Origin: Dermatophilaceae bacterium
Lineage (GTDB): Bacteria > Actinomycetota > Actinomycetes > Actinomycetales > Dermatophilaceae
Direction: 5' to 3'
DNA length: 64,000 bases
NCBI GenBank assembly: GCA_013361975.1
Contig: JABFXB010000019.1
Span: 1 to 64,000, forward strand
The notes under the pieces are model-generated. The model ran no database searches. It was not told the origin of the DNA and saw nothing but the letters and a program-made list of their open reading frames with translations. Positions 42,713 through 49,852 of the stretch are shown here, piece by piece. Every line of letters starts with the position of its first letter. Within the stretch, counting starts at the first letter, position 1. Both the position numbers and the translations under genes were made by a program.

Positions 42713-43483
42713 ATGCGCACTCGCGTTCTCGCCTCGGCCCTCACCGCCGCAGCCCTGGCCATGGTTGCCCCCGCGTCCGCACTGGCAAACCACTCGTGGA
42801 GCGGCTACCACTGGGCCCGCACCAGCAACCCGTTCACCCTGAGGCTCGGTGACAACGTCACGTCCGCGTGGGACTCGAGCCTGACGCTGGCGAGCAGCGA
42901 CTGGACGAAGTCGTCCGTCCTGGACACGACGGTCGTGGCCGGCTCGACCCGACCGAAGACGTGCCGCCCGACGGCCGGACGCGTCGAGGTGTGCAACGCG
43001 TCCTATGGCAGCACCGGGTGGCTCGGCATCGCGTCCATCTCTGTCACCGGCGGCACCCACATCACGCAGGGCACCGTCAAGCTGAATGACACGTACTTCA
43101 ACACGGCCCAGTACAACACTCCCGCCTGGCGCAACCTGGTCACCTGCCAGGAGGTCGGTCACACGTTCGGGCTCGCGCACCAGGACGAGAACTTCAACAA
43201 CGCGAACCTGGGCACCTGCATGGACTACACGAACGACCCCAGCTCGAACCAGCACCCGAACCAGCACGACTACGACCAGCTCGTCAGCATCTACAGCCAC
43301 ACCGACAGCACCACCACCGTCGGGGCGGCGCTGCCCTCCGGGTCATCCGCGGTCTCGGTCGGCAACGACGAGCGCAGCTGGGGACGCCTCGTGGAGGGCT
43401 CGCGGTCCGAAGGACACTCCACCCACGTGCGTGATCTCGGCAACGGCAACCTCGTCATCACGACCGTCACCTGGGCTCGCTGA
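42713..43483 (+). CDS. Secreted metalloprotease-like protein, altered HExxH
   Basis: The protein has 256 residues. A signal peptide ends near ALA26. The fold is metzincin-like, with the zinc region reading QEVGHTFGLAHQDE (146-159) and a downstream Met (LGTCMDYT, Met170). The usual first zinc His of HExxHxxGxxH is Gln146, while Glu147, His150 and His156 remain. I recall a bacterial subgroup with the same CQExxH form, so it may bind metal differently or act as a binding protein. Two or three disulfides are possible. The ATG at 42713 follows AAGGAG. Confidence 0.8.
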   Translation: MRTRVLASALTAAALAMVAPASALANHSWSGYHWARTSNPFTLRLGDNVTSAWDSSLTLASSDWTKSSVLDTTVVAGSTRPKTCRPTAGRVEVCNASYGSTGWLGIASISVTGGTHITQGTVKLNDTYFNTAQYNTPAWRNLVTCQEVGHTFGLAHQDENFNNANLGTCMDYTNDPSSNQHPNQHDYDQLVSIYSHTDSTTTVGAALPSGSSAVSVGNDERSWGRLVEGSRSEGHSTHVRDLGNGNLVITTVTWAR

Positions 43484-44156
43484 CCGGCCCAACCACGAGG
43501 TTCCCGGCTGCACCCTTGGGCCCGACGCGCCCGTCGGACCTGTAGCCGCTCGATGCGCTGTCGCAGCGCCCCGCCCCGCCCGGCCCCGCTCCGCCCGCTG
43601 CCCTGACCTTGGTCGCTGACTGGGTCATCGACGCGCTCGGTCCCGGGGCGGGGTCCGCGGGCGCCGCCTGTGGGATTCGCCCGTGGGCTTCACTCGTGAC
43701 TTCACCTGTGGGCTTCACGCGCTGGCCTGCCCGGGGCGCCTTCGACGCGCTGGTCCGTACCGGTCCGTGGGGCGTCGTTCGGCGTCGGGGTGGCAACCGT
43801 CGGTCGAGCGTGGCACCCGTGCGGCTACGCGGTGCGGCTGTGCGGCCCCGCACCGGGCGTGGATGAAGCCGGGGAGCCTGCGGGCATGGCTGAAACCCTC
43901 GCTGGAGACATCGCTGCAAGGATCGCTCCGTGACCATCGCTGTAACGAGGCCCTGCTGGGCCAGCCAACGGGGACAGGCTGCTGGACTGCAGCGGGCCGC
44001 CCGTGCGCGTGGCTGCCGACGGCGCGGCGGAGCGCACCATCAGCGGCAAATGAGTTCCTGTGGTCGGGCGCACCCTGAAGCCCCAAGAAGCATCGAGTGC
44101 GGCTCTGGTGGCATCTAGTGGAGCTTGGATCTGCGGACGACACGTAGCCTGACGCG
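43484..44156. other. Long gap with decayed promoter-like DNA
   Basis: This 673-bp stretch holds no supported gene. It contains a copy of the 57.3-kb repeat (43884-43980) and GC-rich sequence around it. The region looks like the remains of a deleted gene. Confidence 0.5.
43884..43980 (-). repeat. Inverted copy of the 57.3-kb promoter-region repeat
   Basis: Read on the minus strand it begins CCTGTCCCCGTTGG, continues GGGCCTCGTTACAGCGA and CTTGCAGCGA, and ends GTTTCAGCCATGCCC. The same blocks occur in the same order at 57297-57379 on the plus strand. In the other copy a copper-type direct repeat follows; here the matching place reads only GGCTTCATCC. Confidence 0.65.
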
Positions 44157-44423
44157 ATGAGTGAGTTTGCAGTGCTACTGGATGAAGACGCTGGGACCGT
44201 TCGGCCGCGGCGGGTCGTCGATCCGACGGAAGCACGAGACATTGCACTGACGCTTTTGCAGATCTTTGAGATCCCCGCAGTTGCCAAAGGCGACGACGGC
44301 ATCACCTTTCCTGACGACATGGACGAACGCGACGGCGATCTTCAACACGCCATCCTGCGACTGTCTGACCTGCGGTTCCCGCTTAGGGGGAGCCCGCGCG
44401 CTCAAGCGCTCGCCTCGGACTGA
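44157..44423 (+). CDS. Hypothetical protein
   Basis: The protein has 88 residues, acidic, with a helical middle (DIALTLLQIFEIPAVAKGDD) and no membrane segment. Base composition is less G/C-biased at third positions than the neighbours, which may indicate a different origin. No family is recognised. Confidence 0.5.
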   Translation: MSEFAVLLDEDAGTVRPRRVVDPTEARDIALTLLQIFEIPAVAKGDDGITFPDDMDERDGDLQHAILRLSDLRFPLRGSPRAQALASD

Positions 44424-44571
44424 GTCCATCCTGAGCGCGGCGGATGGATGAGTGCGTTCTCTGGCGTGCGAGAGTGAAATCGGAGAAGGGACTCCGATCG
44501 AAGTACTGCGCTGGTGACCTTTCGCAACGGCCAGCAGCGTGAGCGTGGGGGCGCGGGCGGGGTGGGCGGGG

Positions 44572-45072
44572 TCAGCGGTAGAGGTCGACGGCCCACTCCT
44601 CGGGACCGAGCTGCTCGATGAGCCCGTCGGTGTCGGCGTCCCGGTACTCGTCCTCGATGCGGCCGGCGGCGGCACCTCCGCGGGTTCGGACCCTGACGTG
44701 GAAAGTCCCGGTGCCGGCCGAGAAGTCCTCGAGGCTGACCTGGGCGCCCGCGGAGGTGTTCACCAGGAGCCGGCCGGTGGGCAGCTCCAACGTCGTCGTC
44801 AGCACCGTGGTGAACGGTTCACCGGCCGCTCCGGACGAGGAGGGTTGCGGGTCGAACTCTTGTGCCAGCTCGTCCGCCGTACCGGCCCGGATGAACAGTC
44901 GCATCGGGACCAACTCGGCGTGGACATGGAGCACCAGCTCGGACGCGCTGGCCGTGACGGCACCACCCGGCGGGGGAAGTGCCGGCACGGACGCGTGCCC
45001 GCGCAGGGCGCCGTCGAACAGGGTGAGGTAGCCGCCGCTGGCGCGCAGCGTGGTCTGGGTCGTGTCGGTCAC
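44572..45072 (-). CDS. Hypothetical protein, beta-rich
   Basis: The protein has 166 residues. It overlaps the upstream DUF1990-like gene by 4 nt, so the two are probably co-translated. Composition and alternating hydrophobic pattern (LLVNTSAGAQVSLEDFSAGT, FHVRVRTRGG) suggest a soluble beta-sandwich. I do not recognise it. Context gives no function beyond pairing with the neighbour. Confidence 0.65.
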   Translation of the reverse strand: MTDTTQTTLRASGGYLTLFDGALRGHASVPALPPPGGAVTASASELVLHVHAELVPMRLFIRAGTADELAQEFDPQPSSSGAAGEPFTTVLTTTLELPTGRLLVNTSAGAQVSLEDFSAGTGTFHVRVRTRGGAAAGRIEDEYRDADTDGLIEQLGPEEWAVDLYR

Positions 45073-45464
45073 TGAGGGTCCTCGCGCAGCTCATCCAAGC
45101 ACCGGGTCATGGGCGGCAGCGTGACACAGGCGAACCCCTTGCGCCTTGGCTCGTCGAAGACCTGCGCCACTCGGCACGGGATCCGCAATGACAGCGGCCC
45201 GGGACCGAGTCGCATCACTGCGACCGTGCCCGCCTGGGCAGTCGCATCGGAGGCATGGACACGCAGGCCCGCCTTCTCATGCATCAGCCAGCCCTTCAGA
45301 TCGCGTGCGGCGCCGTCGAAGTCCCTGCGCTTCAAGCGCCTCTCGACTTGGAAGTGTCGGTATTCCGATGGGACCTCGGGGGCAGCGGTCCATTCTCTCG
45401 CGTACGACAACGGCACAGGTTGCAGGGGCGCGGCGTCGTCATGGGTGAGCAGCTGGACTGTCAT
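45069..45464 (-). CDS. DUF1990-like protein, shortened C-terminus
   Basis: The protein has 131 residues from ATG 45464. It has the DUF1990 landmarks: PLSYAREW near the start, YRHFQVERRLKRRDFDGAAR, LKGWLMHEKAGLRV and IPCRVAQVFDEPRRKGFACV. The usual final GTLxGHPExGEE segment is replaced by a short divergent end. The family function is unknown. It is translationally coupled to the gene downstream. Confidence 0.65.
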   Translation of the reverse strand: MTVQLLTHDDAAPLQPVPLSYAREWTAAPEVPSEYRHFQVERRLKRRDFDGAARDLKGWLMHEKAGLRVHASDATAQAGTVAVMRLGPGPLSLRIPCRVAQVFDEPRRKGFACVTLPPMTRCLDELREDPQ

Positions 45465-45551
45465 GTCTCCATGGTCTCCGACATGGAAGAAGATCCGAAC
45501 TGCGGCAGATCCCGACATTCCCGCGCTGACGCTGCGGCGGCAGTGAGCCGG

Positions 45552-46781
45552 CTACCCCGCTCGCGGCCCTCGCCGCCTCAGCGCCGGAACGTCCAGCTCT
45601 GGGATGGCCCGAAGCAGGAACCGGTCGAAGTGAGGAACGGTGAAGGCCGCATATCCGTGCTCGGGGGTGTAGAGCAGGCCCATGTTGATGAGTTCGGCGC
45701 GGGTGGGTCCCAGGTTCTGTGAGGTGCGACCCATGAGGTCGGCGACGTCCGAGGCCTTCTGCGGATCCGGGCCGAGCTGGGCCATCGCTCGCAGGTACGC
45801 CCGCTGCAGTTCGGTGGCTCGGTCCAGGCGCACCCGGAAGAAGGACTCATCCAGCTTGGCCTCGTAGCCTGGCACGGTCAGCGTGAGGTCGTCGCGAGTG
45901 ATGGTGGGGTTCTGGGCCACGGTCCAGACGGCGTAGCCGAGCTCTTGGAGGAAGTACGGGTAGCCGCCGGTGATGGCCACTGCCTCGTCGAGGGCCTCGC
46001 CAGTGAACGTGACCCCCTCGTCGGCAGCGGGTCGGGAGAGCGCCGCCTTCGCGTCCTCGGCTGACAGATTGCCGATGGCCGGGAACTTGAACAGGCGCTC
46101 GGCGTACGACTTGGCGTCGCCGGCGAGCTCGGCAATCTGGGGTAGTCCGGCGCCCACCATCGTGATGGGCAACTTCCGCTGCACCATCTTGTGCAGGGCC
46201 TCGATGACCGCCTCCAGCTGCGGCTTGCTCAGGAACTGGACCTCATCAAGGAGCAGGACGACCCCGCGGCGGCGCTCGGCAGCCGCCTCTCCGATGGCGA
46301 GGAACACGTCGGTGAGGTCGAGGGCCAGGTTGGCGTGGTCGGCGAACCCTTCCGCCGCCTCGACGTCCAGCCCAGCCGACCAGCCCCCCGCGGCGTCGAC
46401 ACTGACGGTGAAGGACTTGAGGACGGCGGCGGCGTGCTTGAAGCGGTCCGTCCACCGGGCCTTCGGGGACAGCTCGAAGAGTGCGGTGCGCAACCTTGTC
46501 GCCAAGTCACGTCGGAACTCCGAGTCGTCGTTCTTGCTCACCTCCAGCTCGAGGACGACCCACTCCCTGGCCAGCGCCTTGCTGCGGAACTGGCCCAGCA
46601 AGACGGTCTTGCCGACCCCGCGGAGCCCAGTGATGATCATGGATTGCTCGGTGCGGCCGGACTCGATGCGGGCCAGCAGAAGGTCGAATGAGCTGAGCTG
46701 GTCGTCACGGCCGACGACCGCCTGGGGCTCGGCTCCGGCATTCGGGGTGTAAGGGTTGGTCAGCGCCTGCACAACCGACAC
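45552..46781 (-). CDS. AAA ATPase of the ORC1/STAND type
   Basis: The protein has 409 residues. Walker A is GLRGVGKT (about 49-56), Walker B is VVLLLDEVQFL (about 176-186), with a sensor region TMVGAGLPQ and an arginine-finger-like LSRPA. A C-terminal winged helix reads ASDVADLMGRTSQNLGPTRA, then GYAAFTVPHFDRFLLR. Such Cdc6-like ATPases are found on mobile DNA with unknown jobs. The GTG at 46781 probably starts a leaderless mRNA: A/T-rich promoter-like sequence abuts it and no ribosome-binding site is seen. Confidence 0.78.
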   Translation of the reverse strand: MSVVQALTNPYTPNAGAEPQAVVGRDDQLSSFDLLLARIESGRTEQSMIITGLRGVGKTVLLGQFRSKALAREWVVLELEVSKNDDSEFRRDLATRLRTALFELSPKARWTDRFKHAAAVLKSFTVSVDAAGGWSAGLDVEAAEGFADHANLALDLTDVFLAIGEAAAERRRGVVLLLDEVQFLSKPQLEAVIEALHKMVQRKLPITMVGAGLPQIAELAGDAKSYAERLFKFPAIGNLSAEDAKAALSRPAADEGVTFTGEALDEAVAITGGYPYFLQELGYAVWTVAQNPTITRDDLTLTVPGYEAKLDESFFRVRLDRATELQRAYLRAMAQLGPDPQKASDVADLMGRTSQNLGPTRAELINMGLLYTPEHGYAAFTVPHFDRFLLRAIPELDVPALRRRGPRAG

Positions 46782-46838
46782 GTTACAGGTTTTAGGGCGC
46801 TTTACCTGTTCGTAGTAAAACCCTCTAAAACAGATAAC
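46782..46838. promoter_or_regulatory. A/T-rich inverted repeat at the AAA gene start
   Basis: GTTACAGGTTTTAGGG (46782-46797) is mirrored imperfectly by CCCTCTAAAACAGATAAC (46821-46838). The element directly adjoins the GTG start and is much richer in A/T than its surroundings; it is likely promoter plus operator. The remaining gap to 47145 shows no gene. Confidence 0.55.
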
Positions 46839-47145
46839 GCGTCCGCTGGAGCCGCCGAGAGCGGCGGGCAGCTCACGTCCGCTTCTCGGCTACTTAGAGA
46901 ATGGGGTCAGGTTCTGGCCTGGCCGGGCTGGGGCTTAGGTGCCTGAGGTTGTCGCTCTCATTTCGGCTGCCCATCGTTCGCGGTGTGGCTCGCACATGGC
47001 CTGCGCAGCCTCGGGCATCGCTAGGGCCGGGAGAGGCTCAAGAGAGGAATGCGCTGCCTGAAGTAGCGGTGCCCTCCCGACCGTGCACTAACGCTGACCC
47101 GGGCCGCGCCGGCGCCACCAGCCGATCTCATCGCGTCACTTCAGG

Positions 47146-47580
47146 TCAGGCGCTTTTCAGCCATACGCCGGAGCCTGCCGGGTCGTCGACGTCCACCGCC
47201 GGATGCGACTGGACCAGGGCCCGCCGGATCTGGGCGTACTCGTCGACGTCGATGTCACCTCGAGCCAGCCGGTCCTGCAGGGCCGACAACGCGTCGCCCG
47301 AACTGATCATCGTGGCCCGTACGGTCTCCGACGTCTCCGACGCCCGCGGGCCGGTTCCCACCCCGCCGGGGCGGGTGGCTGGCGCGGGACCTCGCTCCTC
47401 ACCCCCGTTCCGCTGGAGCGGGTGGAGCTGGCGGCGGCGCCGTCGCCGAGCCCGCAGACGGTGCGACGGTGCCAGCACCTCGCGTACGGCCACCGCCACC
47501 AGAAGCCAGAAGGCGACGGTGACTACCACCATCAGCAGCCACATCCCGGCGCCCAGCCCCAACCCTGTGTCCCACATCAT
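47146..47580 (-). CDS. SHOCT-domain membrane protein
   Basis: The protein has 144 residues from ATG 47580. A Met/Gly start (MMWDTGLGLGAGMW) leads into one transmembrane helix (about 12-34), then a basic stretch, and a C-terminal SHOCT motif (LQDRLARGDIDVDEYAQIRR). It is a diverged relative of the gene at 16120 and stands divergent from a response regulator in the same way. No oxidase gene follows it here. A strong copper repeat lies 46 bp upstream. Confidence 0.75.
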   Translation of the reverse strand: MMWDTGLGLGAGMWLLMVVVTVAFWLLVAVAVREVLAPSHRLRARRRRRRQLHPLQRNGGEERGPAPATRPGGVGTGPRASETSETVRATMISSGDALSALQDRLARGDIDVDEYAQIRRALVQSHPAVDVDDPAGSGVWLKSA

Positions 47581-47625
47581 GGGTCCAGCGTGTGCCGCAC
47601 CCGTCACGATCACCCGTGGGCTCCG

Positions 47626-47645
47626 TGAAGATCTGACGAAGAAGC
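47626..47645 (+). promoter_or_regulatory. Copper regulator direct repeat (site 11)
   Basis: TGAAGATCT-ga-CGAAGAAGC in the divergent promoter between the SHOCT gene and the response regulator at 47702, with the same layout as site 3. Confidence 0.72.
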
Positions 47646-47701
47646 CCACCGAAGGGCCGGTCCCGAACTGTGAAGCCGTCCGAGCAGGCCACACTGGGGA
47701 C

Positions 47702-48463
47702 ATGAGCAGCCCCGCCCACCCACCCGCGACGCCGTCGAGGGCTCCCGCGACCGGCCCGACGTCCGGGGCCGCGAGCGCGCGCATCCTCGTCGTGGAAGAC
47801 GAGAAGGACCTGGCCAAGATGGTCGGCGCGTACCTCGAGCGTGCCGGTTACGCGGTCGACCTGGTCCACAACGGCCACGACGCCGTCGACGCGGCCCGCA
47901 CGGGTCGGCCGGACGCCATCGTGCTCGACCTCGGGCTGCCCGGGCTCGACGGTGTCGAGGTGTGCAGACAGGTGCGCACCTTCTCCGACTGCTACATCCT
48001 CATGCTCACCGCGCGAGACGACGAGGTCGACAAGCTGGTCGGCCTGTCGGTGGGGGCCGACGACTACATCACGAAGCCGTTCAGCCCGCGCGAGCTCGTC
48101 GCGCGCGTGCAGGTCGTGCTGCGCCGGCCCCGGTCCGCCCCGTCATCGGACCGGGGTGAGGCGATCCGAACCTTCGGCGACCTGTCCGTTGACGTCGAGT
48201 CCCGCGAGGTGCACGTGGCCGGGCAGCCCGTCGAGCTCACCCGAACCGAGTTCGACATCCTCGCGGTCCTGACGGACCGGCCCCGGCTGGCCTACTCGCG
48301 CCGCCAGCTCATCGACGAGGTCTGGGACGCCGCGTGGGTCGGTGACGAGCACATCGTGGACGTGCATGTGGCGCACCTGCGCCGCAAGCTGGGCGATGAC
48401 CCGTCCAGTCCCCGGTTCGTCGACACGGTCCGGGGTGTCGGATACCGCATGGGTACTGGCTGA
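47702..48463 (+). CDS. Orphan OmpR-type response regulator, CopR-like
   Basis: The protein has 253 residues. The receiver has phospho-acceptor Asp76 (IVLDLGLPGLDG) and Lys in YITKPF; the winged helix ends VRGVGYRMG. It is very similar throughout to the regulator at 16695, including the recognition helix region (DEHIVDVHVAHLRRKLGDD), so both should bind the same repeats. No kinase gene follows. The kinase without a regulator at 34291 is the likely partner. Confidence 0.92.
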   Translation: MSSPAHPPATPSRAPATGPTSGAASARILVVEDEKDLAKMVGAYLERAGYAVDLVHNGHDAVDAARTGRPDAIVLDLGLPGLDGVEVCRQVRTFSDCYILMLTARDDEVDKLVGLSVGADDYITKPFSPRELVARVQVVLRRPRSAPSSDRGEAIRTFGDLSVDVESREVHVAGQPVELTRTEFDILAVLTDRPRLAYSRRQLIDEVWDAAWVGDEHIVDVHVAHLRRKLGDDPSSPRFVDTVRGVGYRMGTG

Positions 48464-48504
48464 CCCCGACCGGTCGGACGCAGGCGGCGGCAGTCGCCGA
48501 ACGA

Positions 48505-48520
48505 GTGTAGAGGTCTACAC
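48505..48520. promoter_or_regulatory. Short perfect palindrome at the next gene
   Basis: GTGTAGA-gg-TCTACAC has 7-bp arms and a 2-bp spacer, 9 bp before the ATG at 48530. TACACT within it could be the -10 element. The pattern resembles BlaI/CopY-type operators, but no such regulator is in the window. Confidence 0.55.
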
Positions 48521-48529
48521 TAGTGGCGC

Positions 48530-48988
48530 ATGGTGGGGCGTGACGAGCCCGCACACGGCGCTGGCCAGAGTGAGGAACGAGCTCCCTTCGACGTGCGCGT
48601 CTTCGACCAGGGCCGGGTCTGGGTCGAGCGCGACGGAACCCGTCGCGCGCTGGCCACACTGACCGCCGTCGAGCTCGAGGAGCTGGTGGCATTCCTCCGC
48701 GCGCACCGCGACGTCTTCTACCTGCTCGTGTTGCGCCGCGAGGTCGCCTTCCGCCTCCTTGCCGTTGCGGCGGCTGCCGAGGACGCCGCGCAGGGTGCCC
48801 CAGACGCGCGAGCGCCACACCGTGTCGCCCAGCCGGGGCCTGCAGGGACGCCCGTCACGGGGCCGATGCCTCTTCGTGGGCGCGATCGCCGTGCGGACCG
48901 GAACTGGGCCGCTCTGGGCCGGGGCCCCGACGCGTGGCTTGCTGCGACTCCGCTGATGCGCGCCCTGCTGCGAGCCGCCTCGCTGTGA
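48530..48988 (+). CDS. Hypothetical protein
   Basis: The protein has 152 residues. The first 80 look ordered (FDQGRVWVERDGTRRALATL, then ELEELVAFLRAHRDVFYLLV); the rest is Arg/Ala/Pro-rich. With a palindrome and likely -10 so close to the ATG, the mRNA would be almost leaderless. No family is recognised. Confidence 0.55.
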   Translation: MVGRDEPAHGAGQSEERAPFDVRVFDQGRVWVERDGTRRALATLTAVELEELVAFLRAHRDVFYLLVLRREVAFRLLAVAAAAEDAAQGAPDARAPHRVAQPGPAGTPVTGPMPLRGRDRRADRNWAALGRGPDAWLAATPLMRALLRAASL

Positions 48989-49061
48989 CCACCCGAGTGG
49001 CGGCTGCGTCGGGCACGTTCATCCCCGGCGTGGGGCCGCGGTGGGGGAGGGCCGTGGTGGG

Positions 49062-49133
49062 CAGTGGGTGGGGCAGTGGGTGGGACAGTGGGTGGGGCAG
49101 TGGGTGGGGCAGTGGGTGGGGCAGTGGGTGGGG
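49062..49133. repeat. 12-bp G-rich tandem repeat, six copies
   Basis: CAGTGGGTGGGG is repeated six times (the second unit ends in A). Regular runs of three or four G could form G-quadruplex structures on the plus strand. It sits in the gap before the copper repeat at 49189. Confidence 0.8.
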
Positions 49134-49188
49134 CGTTGGGTGGGCCGTGGGTGGGCTGCGGTGCCAGACCCGGGTGCCGTCCTGTCGC

Positions 49189-49208
49189 GCATCTTGACCA
49201 AATCTTCA
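49189..49208 (-). promoter_or_regulatory. Copper regulator direct repeat (site 12)
   Basis: On the minus strand TGAAGATTT-gg-TCAAGATGC, with a further TGAAGTTC just beyond it (49209-49216). It lies upstream of the small gene at 49336 and the ATPase at 49853. Confidence 0.65.
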
Positions 49209-49335
49209 GAACTTCACTGCCAGACGTGCATGTCCCGATGTGACCGTGACCGTCGAAGGGTTCGGAACGGCACCGCTCCTCTAGGTCGCGGCTGCGCGTT
49301 CGCGCCCGACTCGCGACGTTCGACAGGAGCAGGCG

Positions 49336-49539
49336 GTGGCGGCGACACGCACCAGCAGAGGCGGACGGCTCGGGGGCTCGTCCCCGGCCCGCGCACTGCC
49401 TGCCGGGCTCGCGCGCCGTGGCTGGCGTCGTCCCGTCGGGGGATGTCTCTCCTACGGTGACGTCCTCGGGTCCGACGCCCAGGTCAGCGGCGCGGTCGGC
49501 GAGCTCACCTACCTGTTCGGTCTCGGATGCTTCACCTAG
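49336..49539 (+). CDS. Small hypothetical protein
   Basis: A 67-residue frame starts at GTG 49336 after AGGAG. The second half (LSYGDVLGSDAQVSGAVGEL) has strongly G/C-biased third positions; the first half is Arg/Gly-rich. It is accepted with low confidence, mainly because it lies 128 bp after a copper-type repeat and in front of the ATPase gene. Confidence 0.32.
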   Translation: MAATRTSRGGRLGGSSPARALPAGLARRGWRRPVGGCLSYGDVLGSDAQVSGAVGELTYLFGLGCFT

Positions 49540-49852
49540 ACGGGCGTCATGATGGGGACGATGCGCGCTACGGACCACCGCCGCTGATGCGCACTGGCCG
49601 TCGCGACACCCCCGGCCGGCTGACCGCGCCGGCGGACTGCGCCGCCCCCGGTGTCGACCGGGGTGAGCGGCGGCGACGGTCGCGCCGCACCTGGCGCTGC
49701 CGGAGTCCCCGGAGCCCCCGGAGTCCCCGGAGCCCTGAAGTCCCCGGAACGGCGCGAGACCGGAGCGCATCCGCGGCGCCCCGTGCTGTGAAGCATCGCC
49801 ACGATGACACACAACGATATGACCCTCTTGTGGGGTCGCTGACAGGAGCACC

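Noticed and set aside
49814..49836. GACCC-N7-GGGTC before the CPD ATPase as a CsoR site
   Set aside because: Spacing and flanking bases differ from the TACCC-N5-GGGTA pattern; it may be a different site or chance.
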